This document shows, piece by piece, positions 11,199-23,351 of a stretch of 64,000 nucleotides of DNA. The stretch comes from Apiotrichum sp. Y4204 (lineage: Eukaryota > Basidiomycota > Tremellomycetes > Trichosporonales > Trichosporonaceae): NCBI GenBank assembly GCA_025531455.1, contig JAMYHL010000042.1, positions 310,001 to 374,000 on the forward strand, given 5' to 3'. Every line of letters starts with the position of its first letter. Within the stretch, counting starts at the first letter, position 1. A program made the translations under genes and the position numbers. The notes beneath the pieces were generated by a model that saw nothing but the letters and a program-made list of their open reading frames with translations, made no database searches and had not been told where the DNA came from.

Positions 11199-13004
11199 TT
11201 AGTCGTCGCCGAAACGGTCAGGCATCACAACAGGAGCGAGACTATTGTCAGCACAGGTCTTGGAGAAATGGACATCGCCAGTCTTCTGCAGTCTTCCGAT
11301 ACTCACAGGCTCCAGGTGTAGAGGGCATAGCAGATCCAGCTGCTCACGATACGCATCCACATGGTCGCCTCGGAGCGACCAATGTACACGTCCGGCTCGG
11401 CGCGCCTGAAGTGCCTCAAGATGTGCACGTTGTAACCTGGTGTTGTCTCCGGGGCGGGATGCGCGACGGGCGAGGTCGAGATGACCGCCCAGTCGGTGAG
11501 CAGGCCCGCGACGTACATCGCAGCCAGGGCGAAGATGATATGGAACCACGAGTACTGCGTGTCAGCGAGCGTTTCAACAGAGTAAAATGTAAGATATCCG
11601 TGTGTCACTCACGTTGTACTTGGTGCCCGCGCGCTCGTCGTCGCGTTCTTCTCCCATTGCGGCGTCAATCTCCTCGTCGTCGTCCTCGGGCTCGTCGAGC
11701 ACCGAGGCAGGAAGAGAGCCGGCGTTGACGGCGGCAAGGATAGCCTGGTAGCGCATCTCATCGCGGCGGCCCTTGGGCTGGTTGGTGATGAGGCGGACCT
11801 CTCCATCCTCGGCGGAGTCCTCTGGCAGCGAGATCGCGCCGGCACGGTGACCCTTACCCACCAAGGCCTTCGACTGTGTCGCGGCGCGCGTAGTCGAGTA
11901 CGCAATGGCGACAAAGGTGAAGAGCGCACCGAGAATGACCGTAGTTGTCTTAGTGCCGCCCGTGGCCTTCTGGATGGGGTTGCAGTGTCCGTCGTCCGTG
12001 TGGTTGACGACCGCAGACGACGTCAGGTACGTGCAGTACGCAGCGACCATGGACGCCTGGGTCAAGCCGCTCTTGGGGTTGGCCTCCTGAACAGGAGCTG
12101 AGATGGCGAGAATCGTGACGACGATGCAGAGGATGAGGTTGGCAGTCACAAAGAATGTGTTGACGCCGCATCCAGAGCCGGAGAAGAACACGTACAGCAC
12201 TAACGTGACGGCGATGGAGGCAACGTACATGCCGAAGGTCGAACCGACAAGTATAAACTGCCAGAGGTTGGAGTCGGTGCGTTCCCAGTTATCGAGACAC
12301 GTCTCAGACCACGTGTGGGCAAAGTCGACGAGGAGCACGAGACCAATGATAATAAAGACGAACGCGCCAACAGGGGTGATGTAACTGCCGTAGAACATGA
12401 AGAACTCGTTAGGAATGAGGAACGCAATAAATGTAATCAGGAAGTAAGCGATGAGCTTGAGGCCCCACCATCTAAACGTAAGCTGACGCTCCACATGAAG
12501 TAAATAGGGTTGACGTACCCGTTCTGGATCGCGGCCCGTTTCGCCTTTGTCGATCGAACACCAATAAGGAGAACCGAGTGAACCAAGTGGAAGAGCGCCA
12601 GAGCAAAACAGAACCTATGCACCGCAAGCAAGCCGTAGCATTTGCCTCCAGAGCAGTCCATCTTGATCCAGTCCCAGCTGATACGCTCCAGCTGTCGGAT
12701 GGCCATGTCAGTCCTCGAAATGTACGCGAGGAAGGACGACATCGCGAAAATGAGCTGGGAGTTAGTGACGGCCATGACACAACGAGCAAGGTAGCTTACA
12801 CCGTAGCCCACACGCGTCGCGATGGACGAGTTGCAGTTGCACGACTTGCAGAAAGCCGACGCCGCGGTGCCGCCTGCAAGGTCAGCTTGAGGGACGACGG
12901 GACGTGCACAGCTACCTACCCATAAAGACGGCGCAGCACGAGCAGAGCGAGCTTGCAATTGCACCTCCCCCAGAGAGAAGGGGGATAGAGAGGAGGGCTC
13001 CCAT
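11199..13004 (-). CDS. TMS1: TMS1/TDE1 (Serinc) family multi-pass membrane protein
   Basis: Six exons: 13004-12920, 12873-12800, 12754-12519, 12471-11613, 11554-11307, 11241-11199 (1545 nt, 514 aa). The N-terminus has the Serinc signature of clustered cysteines (SSLCSCCAVF, then CKSCNCNSS), followed by RVGYGLIFAM. About ten hydrophobic membrane segments are visible, for example around LKLIAYFLITFIAFLIPNEF and HIIFALAAMYVAGLL. The C-terminus (WICYALYTWS, then VVMPDRF) is typical of the family. A hydrophilic acidic loop (DEPEDDDEEID) lies before the last two membrane segments. Serinc proteins are integral membrane proteins linked to lipid distribution; the precise role in fungi is unsettled. 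It is divergent from LOS1 across 631 nt. Confidence 0.92.
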
Positions 13005-13635
13005 TGTGACTGTTGTTGTTGTTGTCGTTTCTGCTCAAGGGGAGGAATGGAGAGAGAAAAGGAGAGAGATATCAGGATGGATGATCGTTCATCTGTCACC
13101 TCGCGGTCCAGCTCAGGAATGGCGTCGCCCGCCCCACACGACCCAATGTGCAATGTAATGGGTGTAATGGGTGGCAAGAGCTCTGATTTGACTTGGTGTA
13201 GCAGGATTAATCAGGTCCACTAATAAGTAAATGATGCTTATTGTGCTCGTCACGTGTTTATTTACGTAATTTCCACATCCTGTCCGGTCTGTCCCAGATT
13301 GTTCTGGCCGTGAACTGGTGTGGCCCAAAAAAACCCATCTGAAGCAGGTTGACTGGTTTTTGGGAGACATCGACGGTACCTCACTCTGTGCGCTCTCACA
13401 ACCTCCAGTCTCAGCTTTCAACAACAACAATAGCAGCAGCAGCAACACAAAAAAGAACCACACGGCGCAATCTCATTCACTCACACACAACACACTCCGT
13501 TCCCATCGCGCCGCGCCCACCGTTCTCTCGAGAGAGCAACAGAGCCAGGACAAAACCGGCTCATCCGTTGCACACTCTCTCTTTCAAAGTCTAAAAACCA
13601 ACGGACATCCGTTCGACACACCGGTCCCCATTCCA
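13005..13635. other. Divergent promoter of TMS1 and LOS1
   Basis: This contains CAA/CAG-rich repeats (about 13420-13450) and pyrimidine-rich stretches. The + strand open frame running in from 13318 is probably 5'UTR, because the family-like N-terminus begins at 13636. Confidence 0.5.
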
Positions 13636-16600
13636 ATGGCAGAGCCTACTTCGCCTCACCTTACAAACATCCCCCAGGCGATTCGGTTTGCATCCGACAC
13701 GACTGTAGACCCCGGGCTCAAGCAACAGGCGATAGACTATCTCCGTCAAGTAACAGAGGCATGTGACGAGACCTGGCAGGTGCGTATTCCGTTGGTCACA
13801 CGAGACGCCACGCGCTTGCAGTCGAGATGGTGCAGTACGAGGAAAACGCTTTTTTTTTGCCAAAGGGGTTCGAGCGTCGAGCACGACCTCACCCTCGTTT
13901 GTTCTCGCCACTGCTGCTGCTGTCTCACTCCGTTTCCATACCAGTGGCGGTGTGACCAGTCGTGCACGCGACAGCGATCACGTGCATCAGCGCTGGCGAT
14001 CTCTGTGCAGGTCTTCTCGCGTTTGTCGCTAACACTCTCAGGACTGTCTAGCTCTCTATCTCCAGGGAGCTGGTGCTCCCAGGGAGGGAGCGACGGGCAA
14101 GGATGGCAAGGAGAAGCTCGACGCCGCGACGCGCATGTATTGCCAGCAGGTCATCGGTGCCGCGTTTTCGAACAAGTGAGTTAAACCGTCCACAACCGAG
14201 GTTATTTTTCGAGACTCTAACTATGCAGGCCGGATTCCATGAGTGCAGAGGCTAAGCAGGCCATGTACAAGGCCCTGCTCGACTTTGTGCAGACCGAGTA
14301 TGTTGAAGGATCCTGCGAAGGTGGACAAGCATGTAAGTCTTAGGTGCTGTATTGTATGGCCGCTGACAATAGTCCTCCGTAACAAGCTCGCCTTGACACT
14401 TGCGCAGCTGTTTACTGCCACATACCCCGACATCATTCCCTCCTTCCTCCAGACCTTCCTCAGCCTCCTTGTGCCCCAGGACGGCGCGACTAATCTCCAC
14501 ATCCCACTGCTCGTGCTCCATCTCCTCGTTGAAATCGCACAGGAGATCCACGATGCGACGACCCGCGAATTTTCCCGCCGCTCGCTCGTATGGGCCAAGC
14601 AGCTCAACCTGCGTGATGGACGAATCCGTGACGCTATCCGTGCATCTGGCGACGAGCGGCTAGCAGTCAAGAACCTGCTCATCCTTGCCAACAAGGGCCT
14701 CCCGCTGTCGAGCGATTCCAAGTGGTTTGAGATAACAGACTTCACCATACGTGCACTTGCAGCTTGGACTCGTGAGTGCTAGACCTAAAATATTCTTATT
14801 AACATCAGCTTGGATCGATATCGGTGTCTCACTCACTCCTGAAACCCTTGAGTTCTACAAGCAGGTGCTTCAGCAGCGCAACTTTATCACGCTCCGCGGT
14901 GGTGCAGCCAAGGTTCTTATGGCAATCACCAACAAGGGCATGAAGGACCCCTCAGAGAAGCTGCAGGTGTTGGGCATCCTCGACCTCGTGCCAATAATCA
15001 CACCCATCGAACAGGAGACGCGGGATAACGAAGATCACGAAGTAATCACCTTCCGCACGAAGCTGTCCGGACTACTGAGCACCTACGGGGAGGAGCTGAT
15101 CGCCATTGCCGACATGGATGATAATGAAGCACCGATAGCGGTCCGCAACGAGGCCGATGCGATGCTTTCCAACGCCATGCCTCTCGTCCTTCTTTTCCTC
15201 AGCGATCGTCATCCCGAGGTTCCCACCGCCATCTCGCAGTTCGTTTCTGATCTGCTCCGTACGGTACGTCATATTTGTGAGAGCGACTACTGACGACTAG
15301 TTCAAGAAGTACAAGCCTGTGCCCCAGGTAGCAATTCGCAACGGCCGTCCCCCTGCCCAGGCCGCCCGCCAACCCGAGCCGCTTCCTCCTAACAAGCGTC
15401 AATTCCTACTCTCGGTTCTCGAGGTGGTCGTCCGTCAGCTTCAGTGGCCAGCGGATGTTGACTGGGAACTTGTCACCGATGGCGACATGGACACCGATGA
15501 GGAGATTGCAGCCTTCTACGCCATGCGCAAGAGCTTCCGCAGCACGATGGACAACATTGCGGCAATCGAAAAGTCGCTTCATACCGAGGTTGTTGCCAAC
15601 ATTGTCGTAGGGACGCTCGAGCGGCTCAGCGCGCGCGGTCCCGGGGCCGTGTCGTGGCAGGAGGCGGAACTTGCGGCCTATCTTGTTCACACATTTGGCG
15701 AGATCTCCAAGAGCAACACCAAGGCGGCGTTCTGGGAGCTCCCCCCAGAGCTTTTGGCCAAGGCCGGCAAACAGCCCGGGGCAAGCGGCAGCGGGCAGTC
15801 AACGCCAACTGGAGGTGCTGTTATGACATCTCTTGATAAGGTGGATGCCTCTCTCGAGAAGATCGCATACGACCAGTTCCCTCTCACCCCTCTCGGCCAG
15901 CTCTTGACGCTCTGTATGAGCTCAGGTCTCTCTGTCTACCCCCACCCGGCTGTGCAGCTCCTGTTCTTCGAGATTAGCGTCCGCTACATCGACTTCTGGA
16001 AGGCCAAGCCCGGAGCGATTCAACCGATTTTCGAATCGCTTCTTGACAGCCGTGGTATTCACCACTCAGTCGAAGGTGTTCGTCGCCGCGCCTTCTACCT
16101 CCTCTCTCGCCTCATCAAGGACTACCGTATCGAAATGGAGCAAAGCATGATTCCCATCATCCTTGACGCCCTCAAGGACATGCTTACGATCAACCCGGTT
16201 CTTCCCGAGGCGATGCCTGATGAGGACGTCCTCCTTAAGGCGACCAACACCAAGAGCTACTTCCAGGACCAGCTCCACCTGTTCGAGGCGGCAGGCGTGC
16301 TTGTCTATCTCACTCGTTCAGATCCTTCGAACCAGATGAACCTGCTCGCTGCCATTGCCGGCCCGCTTATGGCGGGTATTGGTAGCGGCCTTGAACAGTA
16401 CCGCAGCAACCCCTCCGATCTCCTCACTGTTCTTTCCGTCCATCATCACCTGCTCGCCCTCGGCCACTTCGCCAAGGGCTTCCCCTCTGCGTCCGATAGC
16501 CAGATCGAGGCGCAGCCCTACCAGCAGCCATTCAAGCAGATGACCGAGGCGCTTCTGGAGGCGCTGGACGTCATGAAGACCCAGCGTATCATTCGTGACT

Positions 16601-17538
16601 CGGTGAGTTGCCGGACTTGCTCATTTACTGACCCTCAGGCCCGCTTTGCGTTCTCTCAGTTTGTCTCGGCCATTGGCTCCACTATAGCTCAGCTGGTTCC
16701 CCGCTTCGTCGAGGCGGTCGTGACCGAGTTCCAGCCCACTGAGCTTGTCGACTTCCTCAGCTTCCTCTCCCTTCTCATGCACCGTCTCAAGAAGAACACC
16801 TTCGAGACCATGGACATGCTTCTCCTTCCTCTCCTCTCCCGCATATTTGCCGTCCTCCGCGAGCCTGCGAACGGCACCGACGACATCGTCAACCACCGTC
16901 GTCTCCAGGAGGCCTACCTCGTCTTCTTCACGACGCTTATGAACTCTAATCTGGAGACCGTCTTCATCACGGACCGCAACAAGCCCGAGTTTGAAAACGT
17001 TCTTTCCGCTCTCCTCGAGCTCGCCCAGAACTCGCGTGATCCACCCTCTCAGCGCCTTGCCTGGAGTTTCTTCGCAAAGTCGATCATTGCATGGGGCACC
17101 TCGGCTGCGGCGGCGAATGAGCCCAACGTGTTTGCTGACTCGGCCATGTCCGAGATGAGCCAGAAGGTGGCAAGTGGCCTTGCGCAGCCCACGAACCAGC
17201 ACGCGATCACCAAGGCTCAACGTGCGGAGCAGGCGCTCCCTGGTTATGAGACCTTTGTCTACCAGCGCCTCATCCCGACTGCCTTCGAAGTGCCGCTGTC
17301 CTCCGAATTCCCCATTAAGTCTGGCCAGCCGGTCATGTACGAGATTGCCATGTTGATTCGCAACATGGTTTCGGCCCGTGGCCAGGAGGGTATTGATTTC
17401 CTGTCCAACGAGCTCCTTCCAAAGCTCACCACGCCTGAGATTGCCGCGCAACTTGTGCAGAGCCTGCGCACGCAGCAGTCGCGCGACTTCCGCAAGACGT
17501 TTGTGGACTTTATCAAGACTGTCCGTCCACGCCAGTAG
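13636..17538 (+). CDS. LOS1: Exportin-T, nuclear tRNA export receptor
   Basis: Seven exons: 13636-13779, 14042-14175, 14229-14332, 14373-14771, 14809-15263, 15301-16602, 16639-17538 (3438 nt, 1145 aa, close to the usual size of about 1000-1100). The protein is almost wholly helical HEAT-repeat-like. The order of conserved blocks matches exportin-T: an N-terminal importin-beta-like segment (QAIDYLRQVTEACDETWQ across the first intron), FLRNKLALTLAQLF, the long central repeats, and a C-terminus ending LRTQQSRDFRKTFVDF. It exports mature tRNAs in complex with Ran-GTP. The first intron (262 nt) is much longer than the others (36-53 nt). The start at 13636 is the first ATG in the coding frame that begins the family-like N-terminus. 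Confidence 0.92.
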
Positions 17539-17845
17539 AACCCGACTCGCCAGTAGAATCCGCCTAGAGGCGCCATCCCTGTGTTTCTCTCCTTCATCCG
17601 ATCTCCCGCAATCATCATCATACGAGTCCCACATCACATCACGCTCATGCTGCACTGCTGCGCTGCAATGTTTATAGTCCGCAGCCATGTCGCCATTTCC
17701 AAATACATTATGCATCGCGGGTATACGCGTACTATAGTTAACGCGCTGATCGATTTACACTGAATTACGTGCAATGTTGCATGCTGACGTTTCATCATGA
17801 TTCTTCTCTCACTGCGCGGATGGCCTCAGCATCGATAACGTCGTC
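17539..17845. other. Convergent 3' flanks, nothing seen
   Basis: This lies between the LOS1 stop and the stop of the small unknown gene on the other strand. It is AT-rich near 17660-17770. No further gene is supported. Confidence 0.6.
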
Positions 17846-18530
17846 TTACAAAAACTTGGACTTCTCATCTTCCTCAGCTGATTCCCCCTGGGTCTCCAGG
17901 CGCTCGATCCGCTTCCACACGGCATACCAGTACTCGACGACAGCCACCGTATCGACAGCCACCGACCACGGCAGCGGGAACTCGGGGTCTGGGATCCGGG
18001 ACTGTCCACGTCTGGGGAACAGTGGCCCGGGGGCATACAAATCGCCCGTCCCGACGAGGCGGAGGACTATCTGGGCGTCAGGCAGTTTCCTACAGGAAAA
18101 CAAGGAAGCGCTTGTTCTGTACCCACATCGTCCCACAAGTCCTCGGCCACACCGTACCGCGCCTTGCCGTTATTCACGGCCCCGGCGCGCTGGGCGAGGA
18201 CGACGAGGAGCGCTACGAGCTCGCCGGCCGCACGTGCTGTGGGGCCATCGCGTCCGGGGAAGGTGACTGCGTGGGGTTTACTGTTGTGTTAATGTGGTTT
18301 ATCTAACTCAATAGGTTGGGGTTGACTCACCCGTCGGAGGGAGAACGGAGGATGACACCCACTGGCGCGAGCGGGTCGCCCTCGCCGTAATTGCTCAAAG
18401 GGAGGAAACACGACGACTGGCGGAGGAGACAGCGCAGCAGCTCGTGGGTGGCGTTGAGCCCGTTGATATTGGGGATGTAGTGCGTGTGGTCGATTGGGCC
18501 GTACAGGTATTGGCGGGGTTCGATGGACAT
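17846..18530 (-). CDS. Hypothetical protein (192 aa)
   Basis: Three exons: 18530-18331, 18280-18127, 18070-17846 (579 nt). Both introns have GTGAGT/GTGGGT donors and acceptors after short pyrimidine or CTGAC tracts, and the frame is kept across each. The chain starts MSIEPRQYLYGPIDHTHYIP, contains a helical central part (ELVALLVVLAQRAGAVNN) and an aromatic segment (VAVVEYWYAVWKRIE), and ends in an acidic tail. There is no signal peptide or membrane span. I do not recognise the family. The exon-intron pattern and even use of all three exons support a real gene. Confidence 0.7.
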
Positions 18531-19108
18531 TGTTTGCGTAGTTTGGGAGAAGGAGAGGTGAGAGACAGGTCAAAGTTATTGATATTGTGAAGTTATCCCC
18601 TGCCTATGGATAGAGCCATGTGCACTTCGTACATGACCTACCCCTTCTGATCCCAGCTTTCCCAGTCCGTTATCCACGTTCTGTGATGTTCTAGAGTTGC
18701 AGCGGTCCCCATCGGGCGTAGGGGTACAAGGGCTGTCGCATGGGTGTCGCCCTTGCAATAAAATCTACGTCCTCATCCTCACAACATAAAGCAGACAGAG
18801 AGGAATGACAGGGGGAATCCGTTGGGCGTCCTGCATGCGCCTAAGTTGATTGCTGGCCAGTCAGATCACCACAGAGCTCTTCACTGTTAGCATGATTGAC
18901 CACTTTTCCGGAGCCACCTTGCTTGATCGTGTGAAGTCGGGCATGTGTTGAATCAGTCACAGGCTCATGGCCGCCGCTTTGCTTGATCAGTGCAAGGCTG
19001 GTGAAGGAGGTCAAGAAACAGAGGTCCCACGGCGAATGACGATCAATAGCACACACACACACACTCACACACACATCACGCCCAGAACCCAAGTGCATAT
19101 CCCTCGAC
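18531..19108. other. Intergenic region with AC-repeat
   Basis: This lies upstream of the 192-aa gene and downstream of the GNAT-MYND gene, both on the minus strand. A CA microsatellite occupies about 19051-19076. No gene seen. Confidence 0.6.
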
Positions 19109-20756
19109 CTACTTGCACTCGGTCTGGTGACCGCCGCGAACGAGCCAGTCGGCGCGCTGGCACTCGCGCGAGCAATACTTTGCCCAGCCGCACTTACACA
19201 CGACGGCGGGGCGCGTGCGAAAGTCTGTGCACCAGCGGCACGTCTCTTTTCCAGCCCATGGCCCGTCGCCAGGCGCCACCTCGGGGCGGAAGCGGCGGAA
19301 CCACTGGTCGCGCGTGATGGTGTGGAAGAGCTGGGGCTTGCCGAACGCGTTTGCCGTGCTCTCGTGGCTGAATACCAGCCCGAACTTCTCGCACATCCTG
19401 ATACTCGCGTCGTTGCCCGCCGTCGGGTCTGCAGACACGGTGACGCATCCGACTTCCTCGATCGCAAAGCGGAGCACCTCGGCAAAGGCCTCTGACGCGA
19501 TGCCCTGCCCCCACAGCTGAGGGTGCAGCTCGTAGAAGAGCTTGCCGACCAGACCGGCTTGCTCACACTGTCCGTAGCTCGGGTGCACCCACACCGCGCC
19601 TGGTTGAGGGGAAAGGGCAGGATCCGGGTCGGCATGCGAATGGCCATCGCCACCGCAGTGCGAGTGGTCATGGTCAGCCGCCGTCTCGATCGACAGAGCA
19701 ATGTTCCCTGATTGTCAGACCAGGTAGGCTAATCAGAGGCAACCTAGCACTCACCCAAGTAGCCGTCAGTCGAGGTGATCCGGTTGGCAATGCGGATCGT
19801 GCCCGCTGGACCAACCTGGATGCCAGAGCCCTCCTTGGCCGTGATTGCAAAGATGAAGTCGTCGCGCCACGCGCCCTGGCGCGTAAGGCGAGGAATGCTG
19901 AAGTCAGCAGGGAGTATAGTGGTGTGCCCTTTGAGGACACCTAGAGAAGTGATAACTTAGGCTGCATTTCCTCGTCTCTCAGCACAATACTCACCTGCTA
20001 GCGATGTATCTCCGCTGGAACGCGTCCTTGATGTCCGAGGCAGACGGTGCTCCGTACCTGCTGTGAGCTCATGTCGACCGACGAATCTCCTAGGAGCAGC
20101 TGAACCTCCGAACGCAAAACGGGAAGCGCCCATAACCCCATGACTCACAGTTGCGTCTTCTGCACGACGGGCTCCATCTTGATCCGCCTGATCGCGGTGG
20201 TGTCCCCCATCTCCACTTGGCGAAGACGAAGGCGCGGCGTCTCCAGCGCCTGGGAAGCACATGCCGGTGTGCGGAGGATGTTGAGTTTCGGGCGTTCCTT
20301 CCTGTCAGTACGAGCCGCTGGCTCATCCGACACCGGCAATCTCGCCACTCACCCGCTCATTAAGCAGCGCCCACAGGTCGAGCGAGACAGTGGGGCGCTG
20401 CATCTCGGCCTCCCACCGCGCCGTCTCCTCGGGAGTCTCGTCAAGTGTGGCCACCCGCTCCGGAGGCACGCTGCCAATGGCCACGCGCTGCTGTCAGTAA
20501 CTAAGATCGTAAGGAAACTTTGTCAATGGAGATTTCCATGAGCAGCCAGCCGTGAGGAAACGCGCATCCTTGCTTCTTACCGACGCGCTTCGTTCTCGCT
20601 CACCTTCTTCTTCTTCGCCTTCTTCTTCTTTTTCTTCTTCTTGGCTGCGCCAGCCGCGCCCTCCCCACCCGCCGCCACGACCTCCTCGTCCGACGAGGCG
20701 TCCTCCTCGACCGCTAGCGCCTTGACGCCCGTGATGACCTCCTCCTCGGCGGCCAT
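19109..20756 (-). CDS. GNAT acetyltransferase fused to a C-terminal MYND zinc finger
   Basis: Six exons: 20756-20604, 20490-20353, 20297-20149, 20057-19995, 19897-19755, 19707-19109 (1245 nt, 414 aa). Exon 1 encodes an acidic start and a Lys-only/Ala stretch (poly-Lys). The GNAT fold begins at ETPRLRLRQVE, with the acetyl-CoA loop LWGQGIASEAF and the following IRMCEKFGL helix. A His-rich insert (DHDHSHCGGDGHSH) lies within it. The last about 45 residues form a MYND finger: CRWC, CKCG, YCSRECQ and a final H...C pair, all ligands present. The intron before SIPRL uses a CTGAC branch site; the nearer AG would put the frame off. Exon 4 has a NAGNAG acceptor (20058-20063). The likely role is N-acetylation of an unknown target, with MYND for protein binding. 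Confidence 0.85.
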
Positions 20757-21263
20757 GGTGGTTGAACGATATAATGCCGAAAAACAACAACAATGTCGTC
20801 AACTTTCCCTCTCAACTTCCCAACTTTTCGGCCGGGCCGAGTCACGCGATTGACCGGGGTTTGATCCCGGCAGGTCCTGGGGGCGCCGCGTGTGATGACG
20901 GCGAGCAGGGGGCAAGGGATCGCGAGCAGGGCGCAATTACTGACCGGTAAGACTGTCGTCTAACAGCTGACATGCATGCTTCGCATTTCTACGTACTCGG
21001 AGCTCCCGTTCTTGCTCACCACTGCTGGCGTTGTTTGTTGCCACCCAGGTGGAGGATACTCCCTGCCGAGAGGGCTTTTCCGGTTCCTTGCGGGTGTTCA
21101 AAATCCACACTGTGCGCATAAAATCCTGAAATTTCAACCTTCTGGACGACTTCTTTGGACTTGTCCTTGTTTCTCATTTCCGCTTCGCTTCGCCCTCCTC
21201 GCCCTCGTCCAATCCCCCCACACACCACGCCCTGGTCTCTGGCGTAGCCCCGGTTCCCAAGGC
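20757..21263. other. Divergent promoter of the GNAT-MYND gene and TRM5
   Basis: GC-rich in the middle (about 20830-20940), with pyrimidine-rich tracts just before the TRM5 start. A short inverted stretch near 20854 (CCGGGGTTTGATCCCGG) looks like a stem-loop, but no tRNA body surrounds it. Confidence 0.5.
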
Positions 21264-22990
21264 ATGCGCAGCGTCGTTTCCTCTTTATCCTCTCTTTTCC
21301 CACTCGCTCGTTCTTCCATTATCTCTCCTCGGTCGGTTTCACGTCCACTGCTATCCCGCAACATGTCTTCCACCGCCGATGCCCAGCCCGCGAGGGCTAT
21401 GGACCTCGCGCCGCCGACGCGCTATGGCATGCGCACGCTCGACAAGTCGCAGTTTGACCTCCTCGTCCCCGTCACTTGGACCAGCGTACCCGCGCAGACT
21501 GTCCGGGATATCCAGAAGGAGGAGCGTCTCAAGGGGTGAGTGTGGAGATCATGTAGGAGACTGGTATATAGGATATTTTGTGCAGTGAACGGGAACGGTC
21601 TGCACATGCCAACGCTTGCACTTATGCCTTCCACGTCGACAAACCACTGATCACCGACGCTGACGCCAGACAACTCCTGAACCTGCCCAAGGTGATCGGC
21701 ATCTTTGCGGACCCGGACGACCCCAAGAACCGTCGCCGCGTGCTGCTGCGTGCAAAGTCGCCCGAGGAGGTGTCCGAGGAGGCGCGCGCGTACTTTAACG
21801 AGCTTGGTGTGCAACTCAATAAGGACGAGCTCGTCCTTGGATGGGACTACTGGAACGCGAGTGAGTACCTTGACATGGCCTCTCATGGGGACTGGCAGCT
21901 CGCAGTCAACCGAGAGACTGACCACATCAGACGAGCTCCTCCACGCCATCCTTCCGCCAAACGGAGAGGAGATTCCGTCGTCGTACACCCAGACAGGTCA
22001 CATTGCTCATGTGAACCTCCGCGAGGAATGGCTGCCGTACAAGCACATCATCGGACAGGTGCTTCTTGAAGTGAGTGGTATCCCTTGAAATATCCTCTAC
22101 CACACACTGACGGCCAGAAACTCCCCACCATCAAGACAGTAGTCATCAAGCTGGACACGATCCACAACGTGTTCCGCTTTTTTGACATGGAGGTTGTCGC
22201 CGGCGAGCCTGAGTTTGTCACCAATGTTGCCGAGTCGGGATGTCGCTTCTCCTTCGACTTTAGCAAAGTGTACTGGAACTCCCGACTGCACACGGAGCAC
22301 GCTCGTGTGATCGACCAGTTTGCGCCCGGCTGCTTTGTCGCTGACGCGATGGCCGGTGTCGGACCGTTTGCGATTCCCGCCGCCAAGCGCGGCGCGTACG
22401 TTCTCGGCAACGACCTCAACCCCGAGTGCGCAAAGTGGATGCAAGTCAACGTGGGCAAGAACAAGGTCTCGGAGCGGATGCGCGTGAGCAATCTCGATGC
22501 CCGCGAGTTCATCCGCCGGGCGCCGCTCGAGGCGTGGATGAACCCCTTCCACCGTTCCAAGGTGATGACGAACAAGGAGAAGGACAGGCAGCGCAGCGCG
22601 CTCACGCACGATCCCCAGGCCCGGGCGGCCGCCAACGCCGCCAAGGCCACTCCGCCCAAGCCGCAGACAATCGACCACTTTGTCATGAACCTCCCGGACA
22701 CGGCGCTCGAGTTCCTCGACGCGTACCACGGCGCCTTTAAGCCCCTCCTCTCGGAGAGCGGTTACGACCGTGACACGACCCTGCCCCTCGTGCATGTGCA
22801 CTGCTTTACGCGCTTCCTCGACTTCGCCGCCGCGCGCGACGACATCAACGCCCGCGCGAGCGGATACCTCGGCCACCCCGTCGACCCGAAGATGGACGGC
22901 TACGACCTCCACCTTGTGCGCCGCGTCGCTCCCGCCAAGGACATGTATTGCCTCACGTTCCGCCTCCCCGCCGAGGTTGCCTACGCGTAG
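21264..22990 (+). CDS. TRM5: tRNA (guanine37-N1)-methyltransferase
   Basis: Four exons: 21264-21535, 21586-21860, 21931-22070, 22118-22990 (1560 nt, 519 aa). Trm5 methylates G37 next to the anticodon using S-adenosylmethionine. Visible marks are the HINV-like block (TGHIAHVNLREEWLPYK), SKVYWNSRLHTEH, the SAM-binding loop VADAMAGVGPFAIPA, the acidic motif GNDLNPEC, and the NLPDTALEFLD motif that carries the catalytic NLP. The first 33 residues (ATG 21264) are Arg/Ser-rich without acidic residues, like a mitochondrial presequence. A second ATG at 21363 starts the cytosolic-looking MSSTADAQ form. Two products from one gene fit the known need for m1G37 in cytosol and mitochondria. Confidence 0.95.
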
Positions 22991-23351
22991 GCTACAGCCG
23001 AGACACAGTCTGCCCCCTAGCGGCGGATACCTAGTGAGACAAACTTATACAGGCCCGAATAGAACATGCCCCATACTACCACTACTGCATACGAGATGCG
23101 CGTCGACAGGTGTAACATACATTCCATAGCCTTATCCCCATCCCCTACCTATGCTGTCATCATGCATAGAATGTGAATAGAATGACGACAAACGCTGCCG
23201 TGAGCGATTTGAGATTGAGTGGATTCTCGCCGAACAAGTTTGTGCAGGGATTTGCCTGCCATTCGGTCCCAGTGCTCGTTGCTTCACAGATATGCATGCT
23301 ACCGTCACACTTGTACTGTACTCTACTGCGCCAGACCCGTTCACACACCGA
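22991..23351. other. Convergent 3' flanks
   Basis: This lies between the TRM5 stop and the RPT1 stop codon. No additional gene. The long reading frame entering from RPT1 is intron read-through. Confidence 0.6.

Noticed and set aside
20854..20870. CCGGGGTTTGATCCCGG resembling a tRNA T arm
   Set aside because: No remaining tRNA arms around it; likely a chance hairpin in GC-rich promoter DNA.
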